Origin: Bilifractor sp002394235
Lineage (GTDB): Bacteria > Bacillota > Clostridia > Lachnospirales > Lachnospiraceae
Reading direction: 5' to 3'
DNA: 64,000 bases
Assembly (NCBI RefSeq): GCF_052118845.1
Contig: NZ_JBQKGJ010000008.1
Coordinates: forward strand, 54,756 to 118,755
Shown here: positions 43,856 to 52,209 of the stretch, in pieces
Numbering within the stretch: the first letter of the stretch is position 1
Layout: the number at the start of each line of letters is the position of its first letter
Notes under the pieces: generated by a model
Told to the model about the DNA's origin: nothing
Seen by the model: only the letters and a program-made list of their open reading frames with translations
Databases searched by the model: none
Program-made: the position numbers and the translations under genes

Positions 43856-44833
43856 ATGGCAGAGAGCATTCATATTCTGGAAACAGGGGCTGACTTTGAA
43901 GCGAAAAACCGAAAGCTTCTGGAACATCTGAAGGCACAGGGGCTGCAGGCAGATATCCGGGGAGAAATAAACGGAGAGGCGCAAAAAGCGGAAAACAGAG
44001 ACGGACATAAAGACAGGTACGAAGACAAGCAAAAAGGCAGGCTGAACGACAAGCATAAGAAAGGCGGGCTGGAAGTCAGGCATAAGGACGAATACAGAGC
44101 TGAATGCCAGGAGGATAAAAAGGAAAAGCTCAAAGAGGAACACAAGAGGGAGAAGAATGAGCTTTATCTCAGATATGATGAGAAGGGTCTCACATTGACT
44201 GACGGGAAAATTCAGATGCGGGGAGATTTTTCGGATATGCTGCCCCGCCTTCGGTATGACAATCTTACGCATGAACTTCTGGTGAAGGCTGCGAAAATGA
44301 AGGACATGAACAGGGGGCCGGGCAGACACCCGGTGATTCTGGATGCAACCGCAGGCATGGGAGAGGATTCCCTTCTTCTTGCTGCCGCGGGATTTGAAGT
44401 GGAGATGTATGAGCAGAATCCGGTGATTGCAGCACTTCTGGCAGATTGTCTGGAGCGTGCGGGGAAAAATCCGGCGCTGACAGAGATCATATGCAGGATG
44501 CACCTGCATGAGGGAGACAGCATAGAGGCTCTGAAGAACCTGAAGGATTTTCCGGATGTGATCTATCTGGATCCGATGTTCCCGGAGAGACAGAAGAGCG
44601 CCCTGGTCAAGAAAAAGTTTCAGCTGCTCCATCAACTGGAGATGCCTTGTAAGGATGAAGAGGTACTCCTGAAGGCGGCAGTCGGTGCCCGTCCCTTTAA
44701 GGTGGTAGTGAAGAGACCCCTGAAGGGACCAAATCTGGCAGGTATGAAGCCGGGGTATTCACTGACCGGAAAGGCCATTCGATACGATTGTTTCGTTTTT
44801 CCGGAAAATGAAGTCCGTAATGCAGAGGGGTAA
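43856..44833 (+). CDS. RsmJ-like class I methyltransferase with a charged insertion
   Basis: A 325-residue SAM-dependent methyltransferase related to RsmJ (16S rRNA m2G1516). Core motifs: LDATAGMGEDSLLLAAAGFEVEMYEQNP compressed around residue 160 (AdoMet loop and acidic Glu), DVIYLDPMFPER and FKVVVKRPLKGP. Residues about 40-105 are an insertion almost entirely of Lys, Glu, Asp, Arg, His and Gln. E. coli RsmJ is about 250 residues, so the extra length is explained by it. Start at ATG 43856, 1 nt after thiE. Confidence 0.8.
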   Translation: MAESIHILETGADFEAKNRKLLEHLKAQGLQADIRGEINGEAQKAENRDGHKDRYEDKQKGRLNDKHKKGGLEVRHKDEYRAECQEDKKEKLKEEHKREKNELYLRYDEKGLTLTDGKIQMRGDFSDMLPRLRYDNLTHELLVKAAKMKDMNRGPGRHPVILDATAGMGEDSLLLAAAGFEVEMYEQNPVIAALLADCLERAGKNPALTEIICRMHLHEGDSIEALKNLKDFPDVIYLDPMFPERQKSALVKKKFQLLHQLEMPCKDEEVLLKAAVGARPFKVVVKRPLKGPNLAGMKPGYSLTGKAIRYDCFVFPENEVRNAEG

Positions 44834-44865
44834 AATCTGAACAGATGACAGATCGGGGAAATGAG

Positions 44866-45237
44866 GAGGTATATCGGTGCAGAAGAGCGGACAAATACTC
44901 TATTTATTACCGCGTTCATGTTCAGAAGCTTGGATGGCTCGGCTGGACAAAAAATGGAGCTGATGCCGGTTCAACCGGGTGCGCTTACCGGATTGAGGCT
45001 TTGCAGATCCGAATGCGGATAAAGGGAAGCTCAGCTCCCGGCAGTATGGCAAATGCATATATTAAAGATCAGGTACTTCTGAATGTTCCCTGTGTTATGC
45101 AGAACCCGGAACTGCCGACCGGATGTGAATCCGCGGCGCTCACGAATCTTCTGAAATACCATGGATTTTCCCTTGGCAAAACAACAATCGCAGATCATTA
45201 TATGCCGTACGGAACAAATATTGCTATTAGAAAGTCT
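44866..45237 (+). pseudogene. Remnant of a ChW-repeat C39-type peptidase gene
   Basis: An open frame that starts without a signal peptide. It encodes one ChW (clostridial hydrophobic) repeat (YYRVHVQKLGWLGWTKNG, AGSTGCAYRIEALQI) and then a C39-like peptidase start, LNVPCVMQNPELPTGCESAA followed by LTNLLKYHGFSLGKTTIADHYMP. It has the putative nucleophile Cys but ends before the His and Asp. The 3' end abuts the stop of the convergent YczE-like gene; beyond about 45235 the plus frame is only the antisense of that gene. A deletion or insertion removed both ends. Confidence 0.75.
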
Positions 45238-45243
45238 TTATTA

Positions 45244-45870
45244 TTATCTGGAACCGTAGCGCATAGGTTCTGCCACCTTCTTGTTAAAGAAAGCAATCAG
45301 GGGTCCCATGAAGAAAGCGGTGACCAGCGTTCCGATTCCGATCACGCCGCCCAGAAGGCCGCCGATCACAACGCAGATCAGGTCCGTCAGAATCCGGATG
45401 TATTTGAACTTCCACCCGGTGTGGCGCTCAGAAAGAGTAATGGCAACTGCGTCGTAGGTGGAAACTCCGAGATCGGCGGTAAAGTACATGGCCGAGGCAA
45501 AACACATGATAACGACGCCCAGGATCAGTGAGATGATTCTGAGGGCCAGGTTCGGGTTGGGATTCATCTTGTTCAGAAGGAATTCCATAAATTCCGCAAA
45601 ATAACCGACAAGAAAAAGGTTGATTACGGTTCCTATGCCGATTTTTCTCCGGTTCCAGAAGAAAATGACAACCAGAAGAATGGCATTCAGAATAGCATAA
45701 TAGGTGCCGAAGTCAAGCGGTACTGCCCGTCGCACGGCATTCCACGTGCCGTGCGCAAAAACCTGAAAAGGATCCACTCCCATATCTGAATAAACAAACA
45801 TCCCGACGGACAGACCGGCGACACACACGCCGATTACTGCCATCAGAACCCTTCTTGGAAATTCTTTCAT
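45244..45870 (-). CDS. YczE/YitT-type integral membrane protein
   Basis: A 208-residue membrane protein with five predicted helices: RRVLMAVIGVCVAGLSVGMFV, GTYYAILNAILLVVIFFW, IGIGTVINLFLVGYFAEF and so on. Conserved MGVDPFQVFAHG and LGVSTYDAVAI match the YczE/YyaS/YitT family. The transport or scaffold role is not known. Its 3' end meets the truncated peptidase remnant. The ribosome site upstream of 45870 is GCAGGAG. Confidence 0.85.
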   Translation of the reverse strand: MKEFPRRVLMAVIGVCVAGLSVGMFVYSDMGVDPFQVFAHGTWNAVRRAVPLDFGTYYAILNAILLVVIFFWNRRKIGIGTVINLFLVGYFAEFMEFLLNKMNPNPNLALRIISLILGVVIMCFASAMYFTADLGVSTYDAVAITLSERHTGWKFKYIRILTDLICVVIGGLLGGVIGIGTLVTAFFMGPLIAFFNKKVAEPMRYGSR

Positions 45871-46021
45871 AACTACGGCTCCTGCCTCTGTAAATGATTC
45901 TCTTTTGAAAAATACCTTTGTTGCTGGTTCTAAGTATAGGATAGGCGAAATGAATCTGCAACAGAATAAAAAAGAAATCCCAACAATAATTGATGATCCG
46001 GCTGCTGTTCAAGGAAACCCC

Positions 46022-47029
46022 TCAGGCGGAATCGCGGGCGACGATGCTGGTCGAAATCTCCGTTTTCACGGTGTGCGGAACCGGATAGCCGATCTGCCGG
46101 ATCAGCTGCCGGACGGCGGTCTGCCCCATGAACAGCCGGGGAATATCGATCGTGGTCAGCGCGGGCTCCACGATCTGTCCCTCGCGGATGTTGTCAAAAC
46201 CGATGACCGGAATATCTTCCGGAACACGAAAATGACGCGCCTGCAGTGCCTTTATAACTCCGATGGCAATGAGATCATTGTCGGCAAAATAACTGCCGGC
46301 AAGAGCCGCATGGGTGTCAATCAGATCCAGCATATCACGCATCGCCCCTTCAATCGTGGGGGACAATTCATGAATAACGGAATTGCCGACAGACATTCCG
46401 TGCTCTCGAACAGCTCTTTTAAATCCTACATCTCTCTCAAAAAAATTTTGAATAGAATAGGAAGACTTCAGGTGGCCTGGCTGGCAGTGGTAGTTGTCAA
46501 TCAGATAATTCGTCGCAAGGTAAGCTCCCTGCGCATTGTTGATCAGAATACTGCTGCAGTCGATGGTTTCAAAGTAAGAGTCCAGGAGAACCATCGGGAT
46601 ATTCAGATGAAGAAACTTCCGGCAGACTTCTGACGAGATTTCCGTGCCGAGCAGAATAATCCCCGAACAGCCGGAGCCGCGGAGCTCCTCCGCAATCCGC
46701 GCAAAGTCATCGGTCTGTTCATACAGCTGAAGGGTACGAAGATGGTAGCCATTATCGCGGCATCCCTGTTCGATTCCATCGGTCAGCTCCGTAAAGATCG
46801 GCGAATAATTCAGAATCGCATTATTCGCCCGGTAAATGACGCAGCAGATATCGCCATGACCGGCGGTCTTTGCAGATTGTCTGGAAAAATCATAGCCGGC
46901 AGCCTCTGCGGCGCGGACAATCCGCGCTCTTGTCGCGGTGCTGACTCCCGGTTTATTGTTCAAAGCCATTGATACAGCTGCGGGGCTTACACCAAGCTGT
47001 CTGGCAAGTTCCTTTGCGGTGACGGACAT
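46022..47029 (-). CDS. LacI-family transcription regulator
   Basis: A 335-residue repressor. N-terminal helix-turn-helix VTAKELARQLGVSPAAVSMALNNKPGVS, hinge, then a periplasmic-binding-like domain (ISSEVCRKFLHLNIPMVLLD, ADNDLIAIGVIKALQ, VIGFDNIREGQIVEPALTTI). It is divergent from the sugar operon at 47355 and presumably controls it. Start at 47029, preceded by AGGAG; the upstream frame is not part of the gene. Confidence 0.92.
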   Translation of the reverse strand: MSVTAKELARQLGVSPAAVSMALNNKPGVSTATRARIVRAAEAAGYDFSRQSAKTAGHGDICCVIYRANNAILNYSPIFTELTDGIEQGCRDNGYHLRTLQLYEQTDDFARIAEELRGSGCSGIILLGTEISSEVCRKFLHLNIPMVLLDSYFETIDCSSILINNAQGAYLATNYLIDNYHCQPGHLKSSYSIQNFFERDVGFKRAVREHGMSVGNSVIHELSPTIEGAMRDMLDLIDTHAALAGSYFADNDLIAIGVIKALQARHFRVPEDIPVIGFDNIREGQIVEPALTTIDIPRLFMGQTAVRQLIRQIGYPVPHTVKTEISTSIVARDSA

Positions 47030-47132
47030 CCCTAATTCTCCTGTAAATACTGTAAATGATCTGTGAAGCAAAAATTCAGAAAGGCTGGCTGTACACAAAC
47101 ACAAGGCGATTGCAAAGCTGAAATTATCATCG

Positions 47133-47301
47133 CATAGAAATGCAATCCAAAAACCAGTGGTTTGCAGGTACATGCAGAACCATCCTCCTGATATTGTAAT
47201 GCATTTCTCTGGATACTGAAAGATCTCCGGAAAATTAAGCCGATAATTTAGTAAAATTCACTTAATAATATGTGTTGATTCAGCTGATGCACGTCTATAA
47301 T
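47133..47301 (+). promoter_or_regulatory. Sugar-operon promoter and candidate operator half-sites
   Basis: A -10 TATAAT (47296-47301) with a 17-bp spaced TGTTGA (47273-47278). Upstream, AGAAATGCA (47136-47144) and its inverse TGCATTTCT (47200-47208) lie 64 bp apart; such pairing may reflect LacI-family looping. The gap 47030-47354 carries no gene. Confidence 0.45.
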
Positions 47302-47354
47302 TTTAATTAAGAAATTGCAATATATAGTGGAAATATTGTGAAAGGGAGGATTCC

Positions 47355-48758
47355 ATGGAGACAATTAAAATCGGCTTTGCGCCGACCAGAAGATCGATTT
47401 TCAGTGCACCGGACGCGATTAAGTTCGCGAACTTAACCAGACAGAAGCTGAAGGAGCTGAATGTTTCATTTACAGACATCACGGACATTAACGAGGAGGG
47501 GCTGCTGTATCAGGAGAGCGACCGGATCCGGATTGCGGAAAAGTTCAAAAAGGAAAAGGTAGACGGCCTGTTTCTGCCGCATGCAAATTTCGGAACCGAA
47601 TATGAGTGCGCCAGACTGGCAAAGGAATTAAATGTTCCGGTTTTGCTCTGGGGACCGAGAGATGAACGGCCGGAGCCGGACGGAATGCGGCTTCGTGATT
47701 CTCAGTGCGGCCTTTTCGCGACGGGGAAGGTACTGCGAAGATTCCGGGTGCCGTTTACCTACATGACAAACTGCAGGCTTGACGACCCGGAGTTCGCACG
47801 GGGGATCACTGATTTTCTGAAGGTCTGCAATGTGGTGAAGAAATTCCGGAATCTCCGGATTCTGCAGCTTGGACCGCGTCCCTTTGATTTCTGGTCGACG
47901 ATGTGCAATGAAGGAGAGCTGCTTGAGAAGTTTAATATCCAGCTGGCGCCGGTTCCGCTGCCTGAGCTGACGGCTGAGCTGAATCGGGTAAAGGCTGAGG
48001 AGACGGAGGAGGTTCAGGAGGTCATCCGTTACTGTCAGGAGAATATGAACTGCCAGATCAAGCCGGAATTACTGGAGAATGTCGCTGCGCTGAAGATTGC
48101 TATGAAGAACCTTGCAGATCTGTACGGATGCAGCGCCATCGCGATTCAGTGCTGGAATGCGCTTCAGGGGGAGATTGGCATCATGCCCTGCGCGGCCAAT
48201 TCCCTTCTGAATGAGGAAGGACTTCCGGTCGTCTGTGAGACCGATATTCACGGAGCGATCACACAGGTGATGGCAGAGGCTGCCACCTTAAATGAGAAGA
48301 GGGGACTCTTCGCGGACTGGACCGTGAGACATCCGGACAATGAGAACGGAGAGCTTCTTCAGCACTGTGGTCCATGGCCGATTTCTGTGGCAAAGGAAAA
48401 ACCGTCGATCTGCGTTCCTGTGGCCTTTCCATATAACGGAGCCGTTTCGGCGGAGGCGAAGCACGGCAATCTGACGCTTACCAGATTTGACGGGGACAAC
48501 GGAGAATACTCTCTGTTGCTCGGTCATGCCAGGGGAATCGACGGCCCGTATACAAAGGGAACCTATCTCTGGGTTGAGGTAGAGAATCTGAAGAGACTCG
48601 AGGCAAAGCTGGTCGAAGGACCATACATCCATCACTGCGTCGCCATTCACGAGGATGTAGTGCCGGTCCTTTATGAGGCATGCAAATATCTGGGGATTCA
48701 GCCGGATTTTTATGATCCCATTGAAGAAGATGTGAAAGCATATCTGAGAGGAGAATAA
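47355..48758 (+). CDS. L-fucose/L-arabinose isomerase-family protein
   Basis: A 467-residue protein with the N-terminal fold of fucose/arabinose isomerases (IKIGFAPTRRSIFSAPDA, VDGLFLPHANFGTEYE) and the C-terminal metal-binding region (VCETDIHGAITQVMA, CGPWP, GHARGIDGPYTKGTY, HHCVAIHEDVV). It should interconvert an aldose and ketose. It is divergent from experimentally known enzymes that I remember, so the substrate is open. First gene of the operon, overlapping no other gene but followed after 2 nt. Confidence 0.8.
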   Translation: METIKIGFAPTRRSIFSAPDAIKFANLTRQKLKELNVSFTDITDINEEGLLYQESDRIRIAEKFKKEKVDGLFLPHANFGTEYECARLAKELNVPVLLWGPRDERPEPDGMRLRDSQCGLFATGKVLRRFRVPFTYMTNCRLDDPEFARGITDFLKVCNVVKKFRNLRILQLGPRPFDFWSTMCNEGELLEKFNIQLAPVPLPELTAELNRVKAEETEEVQEVIRYCQENMNCQIKPELLENVAALKIAMKNLADLYGCSAIAIQCWNALQGEIGIMPCAANSLLNEEGLPVVCETDIHGAITQVMAEAATLNEKRGLFADWTVRHPDNENGELLQHCGPWPISVAKEKPSICVPVAFPYNGAVSAEAKHGNLTLTRFDGDNGEYSLLLGHARGIDGPYTKGTYLWVEVENLKRLEAKLVEGPYIHHCVAIHEDVVPVLYEACKYLGIQPDFYDPIEEDVKAYLRGE

Positions 48759-48760
48759 TC

Positions 48761-49591
48761 GTGAAAAATCTGAAGTATCTATCCTACAAGCTGAGAGAAG
48801 ACTGTGTGAACATCATCATGGCGGGCGGAGGCGGACATATCGGAGGCGACATGTCCGTCATGGAGATCCTGACAGATCTGTACTTCCGGCAGATGAACAT
48901 TTCTCCGGAGAACCAGGATGATCCGGAACGGGATCTTTTTATCCTGAGCAAGGGGCACTCGATGGAAGCGTATTATGCCGTGCTTTGCGAGAAGGGATTT
49001 CTGAGTCTGGATGAAGTGACCGCGAAGTTTTCCAAATTCGGTTCTCCGTACATCGGACACCCGAACAACAAGCTCCCGGGAATCGAGATGAATTCGGGTT
49101 CACTCGGGCATGGGCTTCCGGTGGCTGTCGGCATGGCTCTTGCGGTGAAGATGGATAGAAAGCCAAATCGTGTATATGTAGTGACCGGAGACGGAGAGCT
49201 TGCCGAGGGATCAAACTGGGAAGGCGCGATGTCCGCCGCGATGTATGGACTGGACAATCTCGTGTGGATCGTCGACCGGAACCGGCTCCAGATTTCAGGC
49301 GGCACAGAGGATGTCATGGCACTCGAGGATCTGAAGAAGAAGGTGGAATCCTTCGGCTGGAAGGTACTGACGGCAGACGGGAATGATATCGATGCGCTGG
49401 ACGGGGCGTTTGAGAAAGCAAGGCAGACAAAGGGCTGTCCGACATGTATCATCGCAAATACAATAAAAGGAAAAGGCTCACCAGTCATGGAAAATAAGGC
49501 GGGGTGGCATCATCATCTGCCGACGGAGACTGAGTATGCGTCAATCATGAAAGATCTTGAAGAAAGGAAGGAGGCGCTGGCAAATGAATAA
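48761..49591 (+). CDS. Transketolase N-terminal subunit
   Basis: A 276-residue thiamine-diphosphate-binding half. Conserved: GGGGHIGGDMSVMEIL, LSKGHSMEAYYAVL, GSLGHGLPVAVGMAL and the TPP motif GDGELAEGSNWEGAM ending in IVDRNRLQ. Start codon is GTG at 48761 with AGAGGAG. Two-subunit transketolases are often dedicated to a catabolic locus rather than the pentose phosphate pathway. The 3' end overlaps the next gene by 8 nt. Confidence 0.93.
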   Translation: MKNLKYLSYKLREDCVNIIMAGGGGHIGGDMSVMEILTDLYFRQMNISPENQDDPERDLFILSKGHSMEAYYAVLCEKGFLSLDEVTAKFSKFGSPYIGHPNNKLPGIEMNSGSLGHGLPVAVGMALAVKMDRKPNRVYVVTGDGELAEGSNWEGAMSAAMYGLDNLVWIVDRNRLQISGGTEDVMALEDLKKKVESFGWKVLTADGNDIDALDGAFEKARQTKGCPTCIIANTIKGKGSPVMENKAGWHHHLPTETEYASIMKDLEERKEALANE

Positions 49592-50519
49592 AATAGCAAA
49601 TCGCAAGGTCATCTGTGACGTACTGATGGAAGAAGCAAAAACAGATAAAGACATTGTGGTGCTCTGCAGCGATTCCAGGGGCTCTGCCTCGATGACGCCT
49701 TTCTTTGAGGCTTATCCCAGTCAGTCGGTAGAAGCAGGAATTGCGGAGCAGGATCTGGTGGGAATTGCGGCAGGTCTTGCGAAAATGGGGAAAAAGCCTT
49801 TTGCAGCATCTCCGGCATCCTTCCTGACGACGAGAAGCTATGAACAGTGCAAGGTAGACTGCGCCTATTCCGATACGAATGTAAAGCTGATCGGTATCTC
49901 AGGAGGTATCAGCTACGGGGCACTTGGGATGAGCCATCATTCAGCACAGGATATAGCGGCGATGAGCGCCATCCCGAATATGCGGGTATACCTGCCAAGT
50001 GACAGGCATCAGACAGGTAAGTTGGTGAAGGCTCTTCTGCGGGACAACAAGTGTGCCTACATCCGCGTAGGACGTAACCCGGTCGAAGATGTTTACACAG
50101 CAGAGAATTGTCCCTTCACGATGGATCGTGCAACCTGGATCCGAAAAGGAAGCGATGTTGCGATCATTGCATGCGGGGAGATGGTCCGCCCGGCTGTAGA
50201 CGCGGCAGATCTTCTGGAAGCAGAAGGCATTCACGCAACCGTTCTGGATATGTATTGTGTGAAGCCACTGGATAAAAGGGCAATTATTGAAGCGGCACGA
50301 AACGCAAAGGTAGTGATTTCTGTTGAAGAACACTCACCCTTCGGCGGCCTCGGTTCCATGGTGGCGCAGGTGGTCGGGGAAAATTGCCCCCGGAAGACGG
50401 TTACGATGGCGCTTCCGGATGCCCCTGTGATTACAGGAACCTCCGCACAGGTTTTTGCGTATTACGGGCTTACCGGGGAGGGAATTGCAAAAAAAGCGCG
50501 TGAATTGCTGAAGCAATAA
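49584..50519 (+). CDS. Transketolase C-terminal subunit
   Basis: A 311-residue subunit with the pyrimidine-binding domain (SVEAGIAEQDLVGIAAGLAK, ALGMSHHSAQD) and the C-terminal domain (KVVISVEEHSPFGGLGSMVA). ATG 49584 overlaps the upstream stop and has GAAGGAGG upstream. Both halves together equal one transketolase of about 587 residues. Confidence 0.93.
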   Translation: MNKIANRKVICDVLMEEAKTDKDIVVLCSDSRGSASMTPFFEAYPSQSVEAGIAEQDLVGIAAGLAKMGKKPFAASPASFLTTRSYEQCKVDCAYSDTNVKLIGISGGISYGALGMSHHSAQDIAAMSAIPNMRVYLPSDRHQTGKLVKALLRDNKCAYIRVGRNPVEDVYTAENCPFTMDRATWIRKGSDVAIIACGEMVRPAVDAADLLEAEGIHATVLDMYCVKPLDKRAIIEAARNAKVVISVEEHSPFGGLGSMVAQVVGENCPRKTVTMALPDAPVITGTSAQVFAYYGLTGEGIAKKARELLKQ

Positions 50520-50532
50520 TCGGAGTGCAGAT

Positions 50533-52020
50533 ATGGGCAGATATATTCTCGCAGTCGATCAGAGTACACAGGGTACCAAGGGACTGCTTTTTGATGAATC
50601 AGGAGAACTTTCTGCGCGTGCGGACCGGCCGCATGCGCAGATTATCAATGAAAAAGGCTGGGTAGAGCATAATCCGGAGGAAATTTTCCAAAACACCTGT
50701 GCGGTTTGCAGGGATGTTATTGAGAAGGCCGGGATTCTGCCGGAAGAAATCGCAGCCTTAGGCATATCAAATCAGAGAGAGACAGCTCTCGCATGGAACA
50801 GGAAGACGGGGAAACCCGTCTGCAACGCGATTGTATGGCAGTGTGCACGGGCAGCAGAGATCTGCGCGCGGCATGAGAGGATGGGAGAAGCAGAACAAAT
50901 CCGTCAGAAGACGGGACTGCCTCTGTCTCCGTATTTTCCCGCCGCGAAGCTTGAGTGGATCATGGAAAACGTTCCGGAGGCATACAGGCTTGCGCGGGAA
51001 GATAACCTGGCAGTGGGTACGATTGACAGCTGGCTGGTATATAATCTGACAGGAGGAGCAGAACACAAGACTGATTGCTCGAATGCCTCGAGAACACAGC
51101 TGTTTAATCTGGAAACACTGAGCTGGGATGAAGAGCTGCTGGAAATCTTCGGAATTCCGGAAAGTGCCATGCCACAGGTGGTTATGTCGGATTCAATGTT
51201 CGGCATGACCGACTTGGATGGAGCTCTGCCAAAGAAAATACCCATCCACGGGGTGCTCGGGGACAGCCATGCGGCGCTGTTCGGACAGAACTGCCGGAAG
51301 AAAGGAGAACTGAAGGCAACCTATGGGACCGGAAGCTCCGTAATGATGAATACCGGTGAAACCCGTTACCGAAGTCAGCATGGACTGGTGACTTCTCTTG
51401 CATGGGGAATCGGTGGCCAGGTCGAGTATGTGCTGGAGGGAAATCTGAATTATACCGGAGCATCGATCTCCTGGCTGAAGGATCAGATGAAAATGATTTC
51501 ATCCGCATCAGAAACGGAAGCGCTTGCGTCAGCGGCAAATCCAAGGGATCGTGCTTATTTTGTACCTGCGTTTACAGGTCTTGGAGCCCCTTACTGGGAC
51601 CCGGAGGCGACCGGACTTCTGACGGGTATTACGCGCACTACCGGGCGCAAAGAAGTGGTAAAGGCATGTCTGGAAAGCATTGCCTACCAGATCACCGATC
51701 TGATTGAGATAATGCGCGAAGAGACCGGAGATCCTGTGCGGACGCTCCATGTAGACGGCGGTCCGACAGGAAACCGCTATCTGATGCAGTTTCAGGCGGA
51801 CCTGGCAGATACCTGCGTGCTGGTTCCCGGCCTGCAGGAATTGTCCGGCATGGGAGCCGCCTACCTGGCGGGAATCTCCTGCGGAGTCTATCCGGAGAAA
51901 TCGATCTTTGATCACATCCGGACGACATCATATCAGAGAAAGATGGAAGAAAGCGAAAGAGTTCACAGATACAGGGGATGGAAGGCGGCGATCGACAAGG
52001 CGCTGAGCCATGATTTCTGA
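50533..52020 (+). CDS. FGGY-family carbohydrate kinase (glycerol-kinase-like)
   Basis: A 495-residue kinase: N-terminal LAVDQSTQGTKGLLFDE, GISNQRETALAWNRKTGKP, GDSHAALFGQ, KATYGTGSSVMMNTG and C-terminal DGGPTGNRYLMQFQADLAD. It resembles glycerol kinase, but the operon suggests a sugar or ketose substrate. Thirteen nt after the transketolase gene, with GGAGTGCAG before the ATG. Confidence 0.88.
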   Translation: MGRYILAVDQSTQGTKGLLFDESGELSARADRPHAQIINEKGWVEHNPEEIFQNTCAVCRDVIEKAGILPEEIAALGISNQRETALAWNRKTGKPVCNAIVWQCARAAEICARHERMGEAEQIRQKTGLPLSPYFPAAKLEWIMENVPEAYRLAREDNLAVGTIDSWLVYNLTGGAEHKTDCSNASRTQLFNLETLSWDEELLEIFGIPESAMPQVVMSDSMFGMTDLDGALPKKIPIHGVLGDSHAALFGQNCRKKGELKATYGTGSSVMMNTGETRYRSQHGLVTSLAWGIGGQVEYVLEGNLNYTGASISWLKDQMKMISSASETEALASAANPRDRAYFVPAFTGLGAPYWDPEATGLLTGITRTTGRKEVVKACLESIAYQITDLIEIMREETGDPVRTLHVDGGPTGNRYLMQFQADLADTCVLVPGLQELSGMGAAYLAGISCGVYPEKSIFDHIRTTSYQRKMEESERVHRYRGWKAAIDKALSHDF

Positions 52021-52209
52021 CAGAATCTATGGAGATGTAATTACGAATATGATATTTCCATGTGATATCATCCGGTTTATGATTATTGTATTATTATCCG
52101 CTACAGTCCAGTCTTTTGAGCTGTATTTCAGCTGTGTCTTATCTGCATACCAGCGCATTGCGGTCCGGTCCATCCATGCTGATATAAGGTCGAGATAGAG
52201 GAGGAACTT

